Source of the DNA: an uncultured bacterium | GTDB lineage: Bacteria; Bacillota; Clostridia; Lachnospirales; Lachnospiraceae | DNA: 63,483 bases | Assembly: GCA_947073545.1 (NCBI GenBank) | Contig: CAMTMP010000024.1 | Span: 1-63,483 of the forward strand | Direction of reading: 5' to 3' | Part shown: one piece after another, positions 1-7,386 of the stretch | Layout: each line of letters opens with the position of its first letter | Numbering within the stretch: the first letter of the stretch is position 1 | Translations under genes and position numbers: made by a program | The notes under the pieces: model-generated | Databases searched by the model: none | Told to the model about the DNA's origin: nothing | The model's input: the letters and a program-made list of their open reading frames with translations, nothing else

Positions 1-133
1 CCAGCTGACCAGAAGCGCCTTTCCGGCGATGCAGGGCACGGCGGTGGAAATCCTGAAAAATCACAGGGCGCTGGAAGTGGATTCGAGGCTGATGCCTTTT
101 AAGGACATCATACGGCTGATTGATGAAATCTGA
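1..133 (+). CDS. aepX: Phosphoenolpyruvate mutase, C-terminal fragment (partial at window edge)
   Basis: Only the last 43 codons are present, read from base 2 to a TGA at 131-133. The visible part contains the block NQ/QLTRSAFPAMQ and an ending of the type SRLMPFKDIIRLIDEI. Both resemble the C-terminal part of PEP mutases of the isocitrate-lyase superfamily, where the usual form is 'AN..LRAAYPAM' followed by 'VPxKEIFxL'. PEP mutase converts phosphoenolpyruvate to phosphonopyruvate, forming the C-P bond in the cytoplasm. The call rests on this short match plus the phosphonopyruvate decarboxylase gene 2.5 kb downstream on the same strand. The catalytic region lies outside the window. Confidence 0.72.
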   Translation, partial: QLTRSAFPAMQGTAVEILKNHRALEVDSRLMPFKDIIRLIDEI

Positions 134-224
134 CACGATATGACGGCGGACGAAATGAAACGACGTGTGCCGTGAGAAAAAGAGGCAGGTTCATAAAACA
201 CTTACAGAAACGAAGGGCAGAAGA

Positions 225-932
225 ATGAAAGAAATAGCGATTTTGATGGCGGCGGGGCTTGGAAACCGCATGCGCCCGTTGACGGAGATGACGCCGAAAC
301 CCCTTATAAAAGTGCACGGGAAAGCCATGATTGAGACCGTGATCGACGGACTTTTAGCGCGCCCTGTGGAAGAGATCTATATCGTGACCGGGTATCTGGG
401 GGAGCAGTTTGCGCCGCTTTGCGAGAAATATCCGCAGGTGCGCATTTTGCATAATCCCGATTATCTTACGAAAAATAATATTTCCTCGGTCTATGCGGCG
501 AGAGAGGCGCTTGGCACAGCCCACTGCTTTATCTGCGAGTCGGATCTGTATGTGGCAGACCCGGCTATTTTCAAGAAGGCGCTGACGCATTCCTGCTATT
601 TCGGCAGAATGCAGGCGGGCTATTCAGACGACTGGATATTCGAGATGGACGGGGACTATATAACGCGGGTAGGAAAAGGCGGAAAAGATGTCTATAACAT
701 GGTGGGGATCTCTTACTTTAAGCGGGAAGATGCCCGGATACTGAGAGAAGAGGTTGAAAAAGCCTTTGCCATAGAGGAAAACAGTCAGATGTTTTGGGAT
801 GATGTCGTGAACCGGAATCTGGACAAGCTGAAGCTGACCATAGAACCGGTGGAAACCGGGCAGCTTGTGGAGATAGATACGGTGGAGGAATTGAACCGGG
901 TGGAGGCGCGGTGGCAGAATGCAGAAGGATAA
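225..932 (+). CDS. CTP-type sugar/phosphonate nucleotidyltransferase (LicC/PntC-like)
   Basis: This 235-aa cytoplasmic nucleotidyltransferase opens with the signature MAAGLGNRMRPLTEMTPKPL at residues 8-27, covering the nucleotide-binding loop and the conserved Lys. Asp at CESDLYV and the late acidic motif WDDVV fit metal binding. It resembles LicC-type phosphocholine cytidylyltransferases and the cytidylyltransferase domain of PntC, which makes CMP-2-aminoethylphosphonate. With PEP mutase before it and phosphonopyruvate decarboxylase after it, activation of a phosphonate as its CMP ester is the most likely role. Unlike bifunctional PntC it carries no fused transaminase. The ATG at 225 follows AAGGGCAGAAG and starts exactly at the family N-terminus; an in-frame upstream ATG at 165 would add 20 unrelated residues. 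It overlaps the next gene by 14 bases. Confidence 0.8.
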   Translation: MKEIAILMAAGLGNRMRPLTEMTPKPLIKVHGKAMIETVIDGLLARPVEEIYIVTGYLGEQFAPLCEKYPQVRILHNPDYLTKNNISSVYAAREALGTAHCFICESDLYVADPAIFKKALTHSCYFGRMQAGYSDDWIFEMDGDYITRVGKGGKDVYNMVGISYFKREDARILREEVEKAFAIEENSQMFWDDVVNRNLDKLKLTIEPVETGQLVEIDTVEELNRVEARWQNAEG

Positions 933-2568
933 TCGGAAAATCCTTATTTTTAGAGAAGAGGGGGCATATGTGTGGCTTTCGGCTGCCGTGTGCTTTATGC
1001 TTTTTCTCTACGCGCCGCTGGAGCTTCTGTTTACCAATCAGGACGAGTTCTGGTTTGACGCCTATATCCTCACGCCGCTTATGCTGGTTGTTTTCGGAAT
1101 CGGATGCCTGGGTGCGATACTTTTGTTTTTCGTGTTGAGGAAACTGCATGAAAAACTGTATCAGCTTGGGCTTGCCGCGGGATTTGCAGTATACATCGGT
1201 CTGTATGTGCAGGGCAATCTCCTGACTGCCGGGCTGCCGTCGCTGGATGGCGAACCGATCGACTGGAGCCTCTACACGGGAGAGCGGGTGAAATCGATTG
1301 CTGCATGGGCAGCCGTTGCGATTGTGGTGACCGTGCTGTTTTGCAAATTGAAGAGAGAAGTTTTCGCAAAGGTAGTCAAGGCTGTCAGCGCAGGCATGAC
1401 ATTGATGTTTGTTATGACCCTTTTGACGCTGGCACTGACGAATCAAGGTTTTTCGAAAAAACCGAGTATGAGTGTGACCACAGAGAATATGTTTGCTATG
1501 TCGCGGGATGCCAATTTTGTGATTCTGCTGTTAGACGCGGTTGACGCGCAAGTGCTGAAGGGTATGATGGATGTAGAACCTGCCTATCAGGATATCTTTG
1601 CGGATTTTACCTTTTATGACAATGTGGTTGGCGCTTATCCGTACACACAGCATTCCATTCCCTATATTTTGTCGGGGAAATGGTATGAAAATGAGACGGC
1701 GTTCAAAGCGTACGAGAGAGAAGCTTACGCATCGTCCCCTTTTCTGGAGGCGATGGAGACGGCGGGTTACCGCATGGGCTTTTACGAGGCGGATCTGCTG
1801 TTGGATAACGGCGGTATGGGGCGTTTTGAGAACATCCTGCCAAATGACAGAGGCGTGGAAGACAAGTGGGCGTTTGTGAGATGGCAGCTTTTGATGACGG
1901 GTTTTAAGTATGCGCCCTATGATTTGAAACGGTTTTCCTTTGTGAATCCGAAAGCGTTTAGCACGTTAAAGATAACACCCGAGGGAAAGACGCTGTTTAC
2001 ACCATCCAATACCGAGTTTTACGACGGCATTTTACATGAGGAGATAGCCTGTACGGATCAGAAATGTTTCCGCTTTATCCATGTGGACGGCGGCCATGTT
2101 CCCTTTATCTATAACGAGAAGGTTGAGGTGATCCCGGAGGAGTCGGGAAGCTATGAAGATAATATCAAGGCATGCCTGACGATGACGAAGGCTTATCTGG
2201 AAAAGCTGAGAGAAGGCGGAGTATATGACAACTCTGTCATTATTGTCATGGCGGATCACGGCTATAACGGGACAGACCCGCACGGCAGACAGAACCCGGC
2301 GTTCTTTGTGAAGGGTATGAATGAAGCGCATGATTTTGCCGTGTCGGATGCGCCGGTTTCTTTTGAGGATCTGCAGGAGGCATACCGGAGACTGCTAAAC
2401 GGTGCGGCAGGCGGTTCCGTTTTTGACTGGAAAAGCGGAGACCAAAGAGAGCGGAGATTTCTGTTTTATGAGTACCTGAAGGAGGATTACATGGTGGAAT
2501 ATATGCAGCCTGGGCAGGCACATGATACGGAAGCGATGTATGAAACCGGAGAAATATATGATAGGTGA
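919..2568 (+). CDS. Membrane alkaline-phosphatase-superfamily transferase (LtaS/EptA-like)
   Basis: This 549-aa protein has about five N-terminal membrane segments (residues ~15-175) followed by an extracellular catalytic domain of sulfatase fold, the architecture of lipoteichoic acid synthase and phosphoethanolamine transferases. Candidate active-site residues match that fold: Asp206 in LLLDAVDA, Thr243 as nucleophile in YPYTQHSIP, His393 in HVDGGHVPF, and Asp446-His447 in MADHGYNG. Family members transfer phospho-alcohols from lipid donors. Its place between a nucleotidyltransferase and phosphonopyruvate decarboxylase suggests that it moves or removes a phosphonate or phosphodiester substituent on a surface glycan. 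That substrate is inference. It could instead be a glycerophosphate or phosphoethanolamine transferase. Confidence 0.72.
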   Translation: MQKDNRKILIFREEGAYVWLSAAVCFMLFLYAPLELLFTNQDEFWFDAYILTPLMLVVFGIGCLGAILLFFVLRKLHEKLYQLGLAAGFAVYIGLYVQGNLLTAGLPSLDGEPIDWSLYTGERVKSIAAWAAVAIVVTVLFCKLKREVFAKVVKAVSAGMTLMFVMTLLTLALTNQGFSKKPSMSVTTENMFAMSRDANFVILLLDAVDAQVLKGMMDVEPAYQDIFADFTFYDNVVGAYPYTQHSIPYILSGKWYENETAFKAYEREAYASSPFLEAMETAGYRMGFYEADLLLDNGGMGRFENILPNDRGVEDKWAFVRWQLLMTGFKYAPYDLKRFSFVNPKAFSTLKITPEGKTLFTPSNTEFYDGILHEEIACTDQKCFRFIHVDGGHVPFIYNEKVEVIPEESGSYEDNIKACLTMTKAYLEKLREGGVYDNSVIIVMADHGYNGTDPHGRQNPAFFVKGMNEAHDFAVSDAPVSFEDLQEAYRRLLNGAAGGSVFDWKSGDQRERRFLFYEYLKEDYMVEYMQPGQAHDTEAMYETGEIYDR

Positions 2569-2604
2569 CGGCGGTGAAAATTGCCGGGGAAAGGATGAGA
2601 AGAG

Positions 2605-3759
2605 ATGAAAGCGTCCAGATTATTAGAGCAGTTGGAGAAAATGGGTATTCAGACAATCACGGGAGTGCCGGATTCCACGTTAAAGCAGTTTTGTGACGGG
2701 GTGCAGACATATCAGGGTAATTTACGGCATTATGTGACTGCCAATGAGGGGGCGGCGGTAGGGCTGGCCATCGGCAGTTATCTTGCAACCGCAAGACCGG
2801 CCTGTGTCTATATGCAAAATTCAGGCATCGGCAATGCGGTGAATCCTCTCGCATCGCTGGCGAACCGGGATGTGTATGGGATTCCCATGCTGCTGATCGT
2901 AGGCTGGCGCGGGGAGCCGGGCGTGAAGGATGAGCCGCAGCACGTGTTTCAGGGAAAGATTACCTGTGAGCTGTTTGACACGCTGTCGATATCCTGCCGC
3001 GTCATCGATCAGAATACGTCGGACGGGGAAATGGATGAGATATTGGCGGAGGCGGGCAGGGTTCTTTCGTGCGGGGATCAGTTCGCGCTGATCGTGAAGA
3101 AGGGCACGTTCGAGAAAGCGGAGCCTTTCTGCTGGGAAAACGGCAATTCCATGCTGCGTGAGGAGGCGCTTTCGCATATTTTGAAAGGCTTATCCCGGGA
3201 TACGGTGATTGTGTCCACCACCGGAAAAATATCCAGAGAATTGTATGAGCAGAGCGGGAAGATATACGGGGATCATGACAATATCTTTATGACCGTGGGC
3301 GGCATGGGACATGCGTCCATGATTGCGCTTGGAATAGCGAAGGACAGGCCGGACCGGAAGATTGTGTGTATCGACGGCGATGGCGCGGCGCTGATGCATA
3401 TGGGAGCGCTTCCCTTTATCGCGTCGCAGGCGCCTGAGAACTTCTATCATATTGTGATCAACAATCAGGCCCATGAGTCTGTGGGCGCTATGCCTACGGG
3501 GTGTCAGGAAACGGCCTTTGCACAGGTGGCCCGCGCTGCCGGTTACCGGGAGGCGTCCAGGCTGGAAACCATGGCGCAGGTCGACCGGATCGGGCAGTGG
3601 GTTGCGGAAAAGGCCGGCCCCGTTTTCTGGGAGATTCCCGTAGCGCTGGATTCCAGAGCGGATCTGGGCAGGCCGAAGGAGAGCGCGAGAAAAAACAAGG
3701 AAGGGTTTATGGAGTTTTTAAACGGATCAGGAGAAGGCGATGTATCGTGTGGAAGATAA
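2605..3759 (+). CDS. aepY: Phosphonopyruvate decarboxylase
   Basis: A 384-aa thiamine-diphosphate enzyme. The N-terminal PYR half shows TGVPDSTLK and TANEGAAVGLAIG, with the cofactor-activating Glu, and the family block WRGEPGVKDEPQH. The C-terminal PP half shows GDGAALMHMGALP followed by VINNQAHES, the GDG...NN ThDP/metal motif. Length and motifs match phosphonopyruvate decarboxylase rather than sulfopyruvate decarboxylase or larger ThDP enzymes. It converts phosphonopyruvate to phosphonoacetaldehyde, which pulls the unfavourable mutase step forward. No phosphonoacetaldehyde transaminase (AepZ/PhnW) or dehydrogenase is visible, so the end product (aminoethyl- or hydroxyethyl-phosphonate) cannot be decided here. 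The start follows GAGAAGAG; its 3' end overlaps the VTC gene by 20 bases. Confidence 0.88.
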   Translation: MKASRLLEQLEKMGIQTITGVPDSTLKQFCDGVQTYQGNLRHYVTANEGAAVGLAIGSYLATARPACVYMQNSGIGNAVNPLASLANRDVYGIPMLLIVGWRGEPGVKDEPQHVFQGKITCELFDTLSISCRVIDQNTSDGEMDEILAEAGRVLSCGDQFALIVKKGTFEKAEPFCWENGNSMLREEALSHILKGLSRDTVIVSTTGKISRELYEQSGKIYGDHDNIFMTVGGMGHASMIALGIAKDRPDRKIVCIDGDGAALMHMGALPFIASQAPENFYHIVINNQAHESVGAMPTGCQETAFAQVARAAGYREASRLETMAQVDRIGQWVAEKAGPVFWEIPVALDSRADLGRPKESARKNKEGFMEFLNGSGEGDVSCGR

Positions 3760-4435
3760 ATACAACTGTACAGAGGGGCAGTTCGTGACGCTTCAGGCGC
3801 GCATGGAGGCTGTGCTTAAGCCGGATGTCAACGAGGGCGGGCCGGAGGGATACCGCATCACCAGCCTGTATTTTGACGATCTCGCGGATTCCTGCCTGCA
3901 CGATACGGTGGATGGTGTGAACCGGCGCAGCAAATATCGGATCAGAATTTACAATGATTCTCTGGATTTGATCAAGCTGGAAGTGAAAACCAAACGGGAT
4001 AACCGTATTATGAAAACAGCAAAAACGATCACGAGGGAGCAGATGGAGAGCCTGATGCGTGGAGAATGCATTGAGGACAGCGCCTCTGCAGCGGATCCGG
4101 CGATGCTTTTTAATCTGGCGATCCGTATGCAGGGGCTTCGCCCCAAGGTGATTGTGGCTTACGAGAGAAAAGCCTATGTATATGAGCCGGGCAATGTGCG
4201 GATCACTTTTGACCGCAATGTGCGTGCAAACGGCTGTGTGGAAGATTTTGGCCGAAGAAATAGAAGCTATGATTTTCTGCGGGAGTATGATAAAGTATTA
4301 GAGGTAAAGTACGACGAGTTTATACCGGATTTTCTGCTGCAGCTTTTGGAAACGGGCAGTATGCGGCAGTCGGCGTATTCCAAGTACCAGTTGTGCAGGG
4401 AATGCGCGGGGATAGGGGATACAGGTTTAAGGTAA
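3740..4435 (+). CDS. VTC-domain (CYTH-like tunnel fold) protein
   Basis: A 231-aa soluble protein resembling the VTC domain, the triphosphate-tunnel fold of yeast polyphosphate polymerase. It begins with YRVEDKYNC and has alternating basic and acidic strands typical of the tunnel: SLYFDD, SKYRIRIYN, KLEVKTKRDNR, IVAYERKAY, VRITFDRNVRA and VLEVKYDEFIP. Bacterial homologues are commonly encoded next to DUF4956 membrane proteins, as here. The biochemical role of bacterial VTC/DUF4956 pairs is not settled; polyphosphate or nucleotide-triphosphate handling is the usual guess. The start overlaps the end of aepY by 20 bases, so the two are probably translationally coupled, placing this protein in the phosphonate operon. 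Confidence 0.8.
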   Translation: MYRVEDKYNCTEGQFVTLQARMEAVLKPDVNEGGPEGYRITSLYFDDLADSCLHDTVDGVNRRSKYRIRIYNDSLDLIKLEVKTKRDNRIMKTAKTITREQMESLMRGECIEDSASAADPAMLFNLAIRMQGLRPKVIVAYERKAYVYEPGNVRITFDRNVRANGCVEDFGRRNRSYDFLREYDKVLEVKYDEFIPDFLLQLLETGSMRQSAYSKYQLCRECAGIGDTGLR

Positions 4436-4505
4436 CAGTTCAGCCATGCACTATTCCGGTTTAAGCGATCATAACGGCTATTGCAAAACATAAAGGAGAA
4501 CAGTG

Positions 4506-5186
4506 ATGTCAATTAAGGATGTAATCAAAAACAGCGTGTATGAAAGTCTGGGAGGAGGTACGAACCTTTCCGCAAAAAGTATTTTACTGCTGCTTGTCAT
4601 CGCGGCCCTTGTGGGGCTATACATTTTTGCAGTGTACAAGTTTTCTTCCAAGTCGGCCTTTTATTCCAAGGATCTGAATGTGACGCTTGCGGGTATGCCG
4701 ATTATCGTGGCGGCGATTATGATCGCCATGCAGTCGAATCTGCTTGTCTCGCTCGGTATGGTGGGCGCGTTGTCCATCGTCCGTTTTCGTAACGCGGTGA
4801 AAAACCCGATGGATCTTTTATATCTGTTCTGGTCGATCAGCGCGGGGATTATTGTTGGCGTCGGCTTATATCTGCTCTCATTTGTACTTTGTATCGTTAT
4901 GACGATCCTGCTTCTGGCGCTGGATCTGGTGCCGAATGCGAAAGCACCCGATCTGCTGGTGCTCCGTGCGGTTGCGGCAGATGTGGATTACGGGGAGCTT
5001 GAGAAACTTTTGAAGGGAAAATGCAAATATCATAAGGAAAAATCCAGATGCATCAAAAACGGCGAGGCGGAACTGATTATTGAAATGAAGACCGCGAAGA
5101 AAGAAGAACTGTTGGAGGCGCTTTCAAAAATCAAGTGTCTGACGCAGATCAACTGTATTTCCCATGACGGAGAGTGCAGGGTATAG
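4506..5186 (+). CDS. DUF4956 family membrane protein
   Basis: A 226-aa protein with about four membrane helices between residues 20 and 140, then a cytoplasmic C-terminal domain of about 85 residues resembling a small ferredoxin-like fold (RAVAADVDYGELEKLL...). The central block LGMVGALSIVRFRNAVKNP is the recognisable DUF4956 signature. AGGAG at 4494-4498 places the ATG at 4506 at a normal 7-base spacing; the GTG at 4503 would be too close. It is the usual partner of VTC-domain proteins and probably forms a membrane complex with the preceding gene product. Function is unknown. Confidence 0.8.
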   Translation: MSIKDVIKNSVYESLGGGTNLSAKSILLLLVIAALVGLYIFAVYKFSSKSAFYSKDLNVTLAGMPIIVAAIMIAMQSNLLVSLGMVGALSIVRFRNAVKNPMDLLYLFWSISAGIIVGVGLYLLSFVLCIVMTILLLALDLVPNAKAPDLLVLRAVAADVDYGELEKLLKGKCKYHKEKSRCIKNGEAELIIEMKTAKKEELLEALSKIKCLTQINCISHDGECRV

Positions 5187-5249
5187 GTCACATATGCGTG
5201 GACGGTGATTCGATAAAGGGAAGGTACGATCCGCAGGAAAGGAAGAAAT

Positions 5250-7202
5250 ATGCTGCTGGCGGTAGTCGCGCTGTATGGCAATATTTATGTGTATAAGAAG
5301 AGAAAGAGCATAGAGGACACATGCCTTGGCACTTATGTGGAGGCATGCTGCCTTTGGATGCTTTTTCTTTTTGCGCTTACGGAAGCGTTGTCGGTGGGAC
5401 ATGCCATGCGTTTCCGTTTCCTCTTTGCGGTCTGGGGGGCGTTTGATCTCCTGCTGTTTGGCCTTTTGGCGGCGCAGCTTAAACAGGCGGGGGTTACGGC
5501 AGGGATTGCGGTGAGCCGTGTGAGGGAAGGATGTATGTGCGCATGGCGGACATTCCGGGAGGCGCCGTATTATGGGATTCTTTTGCTGACGGGTATGACA
5601 GCGCTTGGGCTGTCACTCATCACCACACCGTACAACTGGGATTCCATGACGTATCACTTGCCAAGGATCGCCTACTGGGCGCAGAGCCGCTCGGTGGCGC
5701 ACTATGCCACCAGCTCTGTCAGGCAGGTATGCAGTCCCGTGCTTGCGGAGTTTGTGAATCTGCATGTCTATATTCTGTGCCGGGGGCATGACCTGCTTTT
5801 CAATCTGCTGCAGGGCGTGTCGTATCTTACCTGTGCTGTCATGGCGGCAACCATTGCGGGCAGGCTTTCATGTAACAGGCTGTTTTGTTTTCTGTCGGCA
5901 TTGCTTTTTATGTCCATGCCCATCGCGTACGCGGAGGCGGTGACCACGCAGGTGGACAATTTCGCGGCGGTATGGCTGTTATTCTTCGTTTACAGGCTGC
6001 TTGATTATGTGGATGTAAAAAAGGCGATGCGGTTCGATAAAGTTACGGTCTGGCGCGTCGGTTCGATGGGGCTTTGCGTGGCCTGGGGATATCTGGCGAA
6101 ACCTTCTGTCTGTGTGGGAATGGCGGTTTTTGCCCTGTGGCTGTTATTCGTGTGCATCAGAAGGCGGGATCGGGTGCGCGATCTGGCAGGGATCTTTTTC
6201 AGTGCGCTGCCCTGCGTGGCAGTTCCGTTGGTCCCGGAAATTCTGAGGAATTTTAAGACCTTCGGCTCATATGCCAATCCTGCCGCAGGCGCGGCTCAGC
6301 TTGTGGGTACGGTGCATCCGGCCTACCTCTTTGTCAACATGATAAAAAACCTCTCCTTTAACATGCCTACACGGTTTGTCAGAAACGGGCATGAAATTTT
6401 TGCGGGCATTGCGGAGAAAGCCGCGTCGATTTTGCGGGTGGAACTGGATGCGGATTCCATTTCGGAGAAGAGCCGGGAGTATATGCTGCACGAGGCCGGG
6501 AATTATGGCTGCGATACGGCGGTGAATCCGCTGGTGCTCTGGCTTTTCCTTTTCTGTGTCCTGTGGGCGGCGCTGGGCTTTGGAAGGAAAAAATGGAAGG
6601 GGTTCTGCCGGGGATATTTTGTGACAGCGTCGGCTTCTTTCGCGGGTTTCTGTATGGTGCTTCGCTGGCAGCCGTTCGTGAGCAGATACATGATCGCTTA
6701 TCTGGCTCTTTTATGCCCCATGATTGCCGCAGGGATGCAGATGGGGACGGAAGGAAAAAGGGTAAGGTATATGCGATGGGGAATTGTGGGGCTGGTAAGT
6801 CTGTTATGTGTGGCAGAGGCCGTAAGTCTTTCGCATTATCATTTCGATAAATGGAAGGATCATGCGCGAAACAGGCCTTACGGTTATTTCGCCGCCAGAT
6901 GGGAGGAGATGGCTGTCTATATGCCGCTTGCAGACGCGATCAAATCCGGAGAGTATGTGAATGTGGGGCTGTATCTGCGGAAAGCGGACGATTATGAATA
7001 TCCGTTTTGGGAATTGCTGGACGGCTGCCGTCTGGAGCATGTTCTGGTCGACAATGAGACGGCGGTGTATGCGGATGAAAGTTTTGTGCCAGACTGTATT
7101 ATCTGGTTCGGGAATCTTCCGGAGGAACCGGTGAAAATCGGCGGCAGGACTTTTCACAAAAGCACAGAATTTGGCAATAAGCAGTATTTAATGGAGAATT
7201 GA
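5250..7202 (+). CDS. GT-C fold membrane glycosyltransferase (family 39-like)
   Basis: A 650-aa polytopic protein with roughly 11-13 membrane helices. The first large external loop holds PYNWDSMTYHLPRIAYWAQ, with Asp131 in the expected catalytic position of lipid-phosphate-sugar-dependent (GT-C) transferases such as ArnT and Pmt. The same D-(S/T)-x-x-Y-H pattern recurs in the protein at 32780. The C-terminal ~100 residues form a soluble extracellular tail. Such enzymes move a sugar from a polyprenyl-phosphate carrier to a surface acceptor. The start follows AGGAAAGGAAG. The stop codon at 7200-7202 sits inside the terminator stem, so this gene closes the upstream transcript. Donor and acceptor cannot be read from sequence. 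Confidence 0.7.
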   Translation: MLLAVVALYGNIYVYKKRKSIEDTCLGTYVEACCLWMLFLFALTEALSVGHAMRFRFLFAVWGAFDLLLFGLLAAQLKQAGVTAGIAVSRVREGCMCAWRTFREAPYYGILLLTGMTALGLSLITTPYNWDSMTYHLPRIAYWAQSRSVAHYATSSVRQVCSPVLAEFVNLHVYILCRGHDLLFNLLQGVSYLTCAVMAATIAGRLSCNRLFCFLSALLFMSMPIAYAEAVTTQVDNFAAVWLLFFVYRLLDYVDVKKAMRFDKVTVWRVGSMGLCVAWGYLAKPSVCVGMAVFALWLLFVCIRRRDRVRDLAGIFFSALPCVAVPLVPEILRNFKTFGSYANPAAGAAQLVGTVHPAYLFVNMIKNLSFNMPTRFVRNGHEIFAGIAEKAASILRVELDADSISEKSREYMLHEAGNYGCDTAVNPLVLWLFLFCVLWAALGFGRKKWKGFCRGYFVTASASFAGFCMVLRWQPFVSRYMIAYLALLCPMIAAGMQMGTEGKRVRYMRWGIVGLVSLLCVAEAVSLSHYHFDKWKDHARNRPYGYFAARWEEMAVYMPLADAIKSGEYVNVGLYLRKADDYEYPFWELLDGCRLEHVLVDNETAVYADESFVPDCIIWFGNLPEEPVKIGGRTFHKSTEFGNKQYLMEN

Positions 7203-7233
7203 CAAGTATTTACTTGTTTCAATTCTCTTTTTT
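7194..7233 (+). terminator. Intrinsic terminator of the phosphonate/GT-C transcript
   Basis: GAGAATTG (7194-7201) pairs with CAATTCTC (7220-7227), and an inner stem CAAGT/ACTTG has an ATTT loop. Six T residues follow. The stop codon of the upstream gene is embedded in the left arm. Confidence 0.9.
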
Positions 7234-7243
7234 ATGTTATGAT
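7214..7243 (+). promoter_or_regulatory. Promoter for the giant glucosaminidase gene
   Basis: TTGTTT (7214-7219), an 18-base spacer, then an extended -10 TGTTATGAT with TATGAT at 7238-7243. The promoter overlaps the right arm of the preceding terminator. The predicted leader is about 137 bases. Confidence 0.5.
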
Positions 7244-7386
7244 AAAAATCGAATTGGTAGACATAACATTACAATTGCCCGGAACGCGCCGGGAAACTGC
7301 GGCAGATTGGCTATGGAAAGCGGGCCGCTGCGGTCAAAGATCAGGCGAACGGGCAGGATTAATACAGAGAACGGGAGATGGGATAC

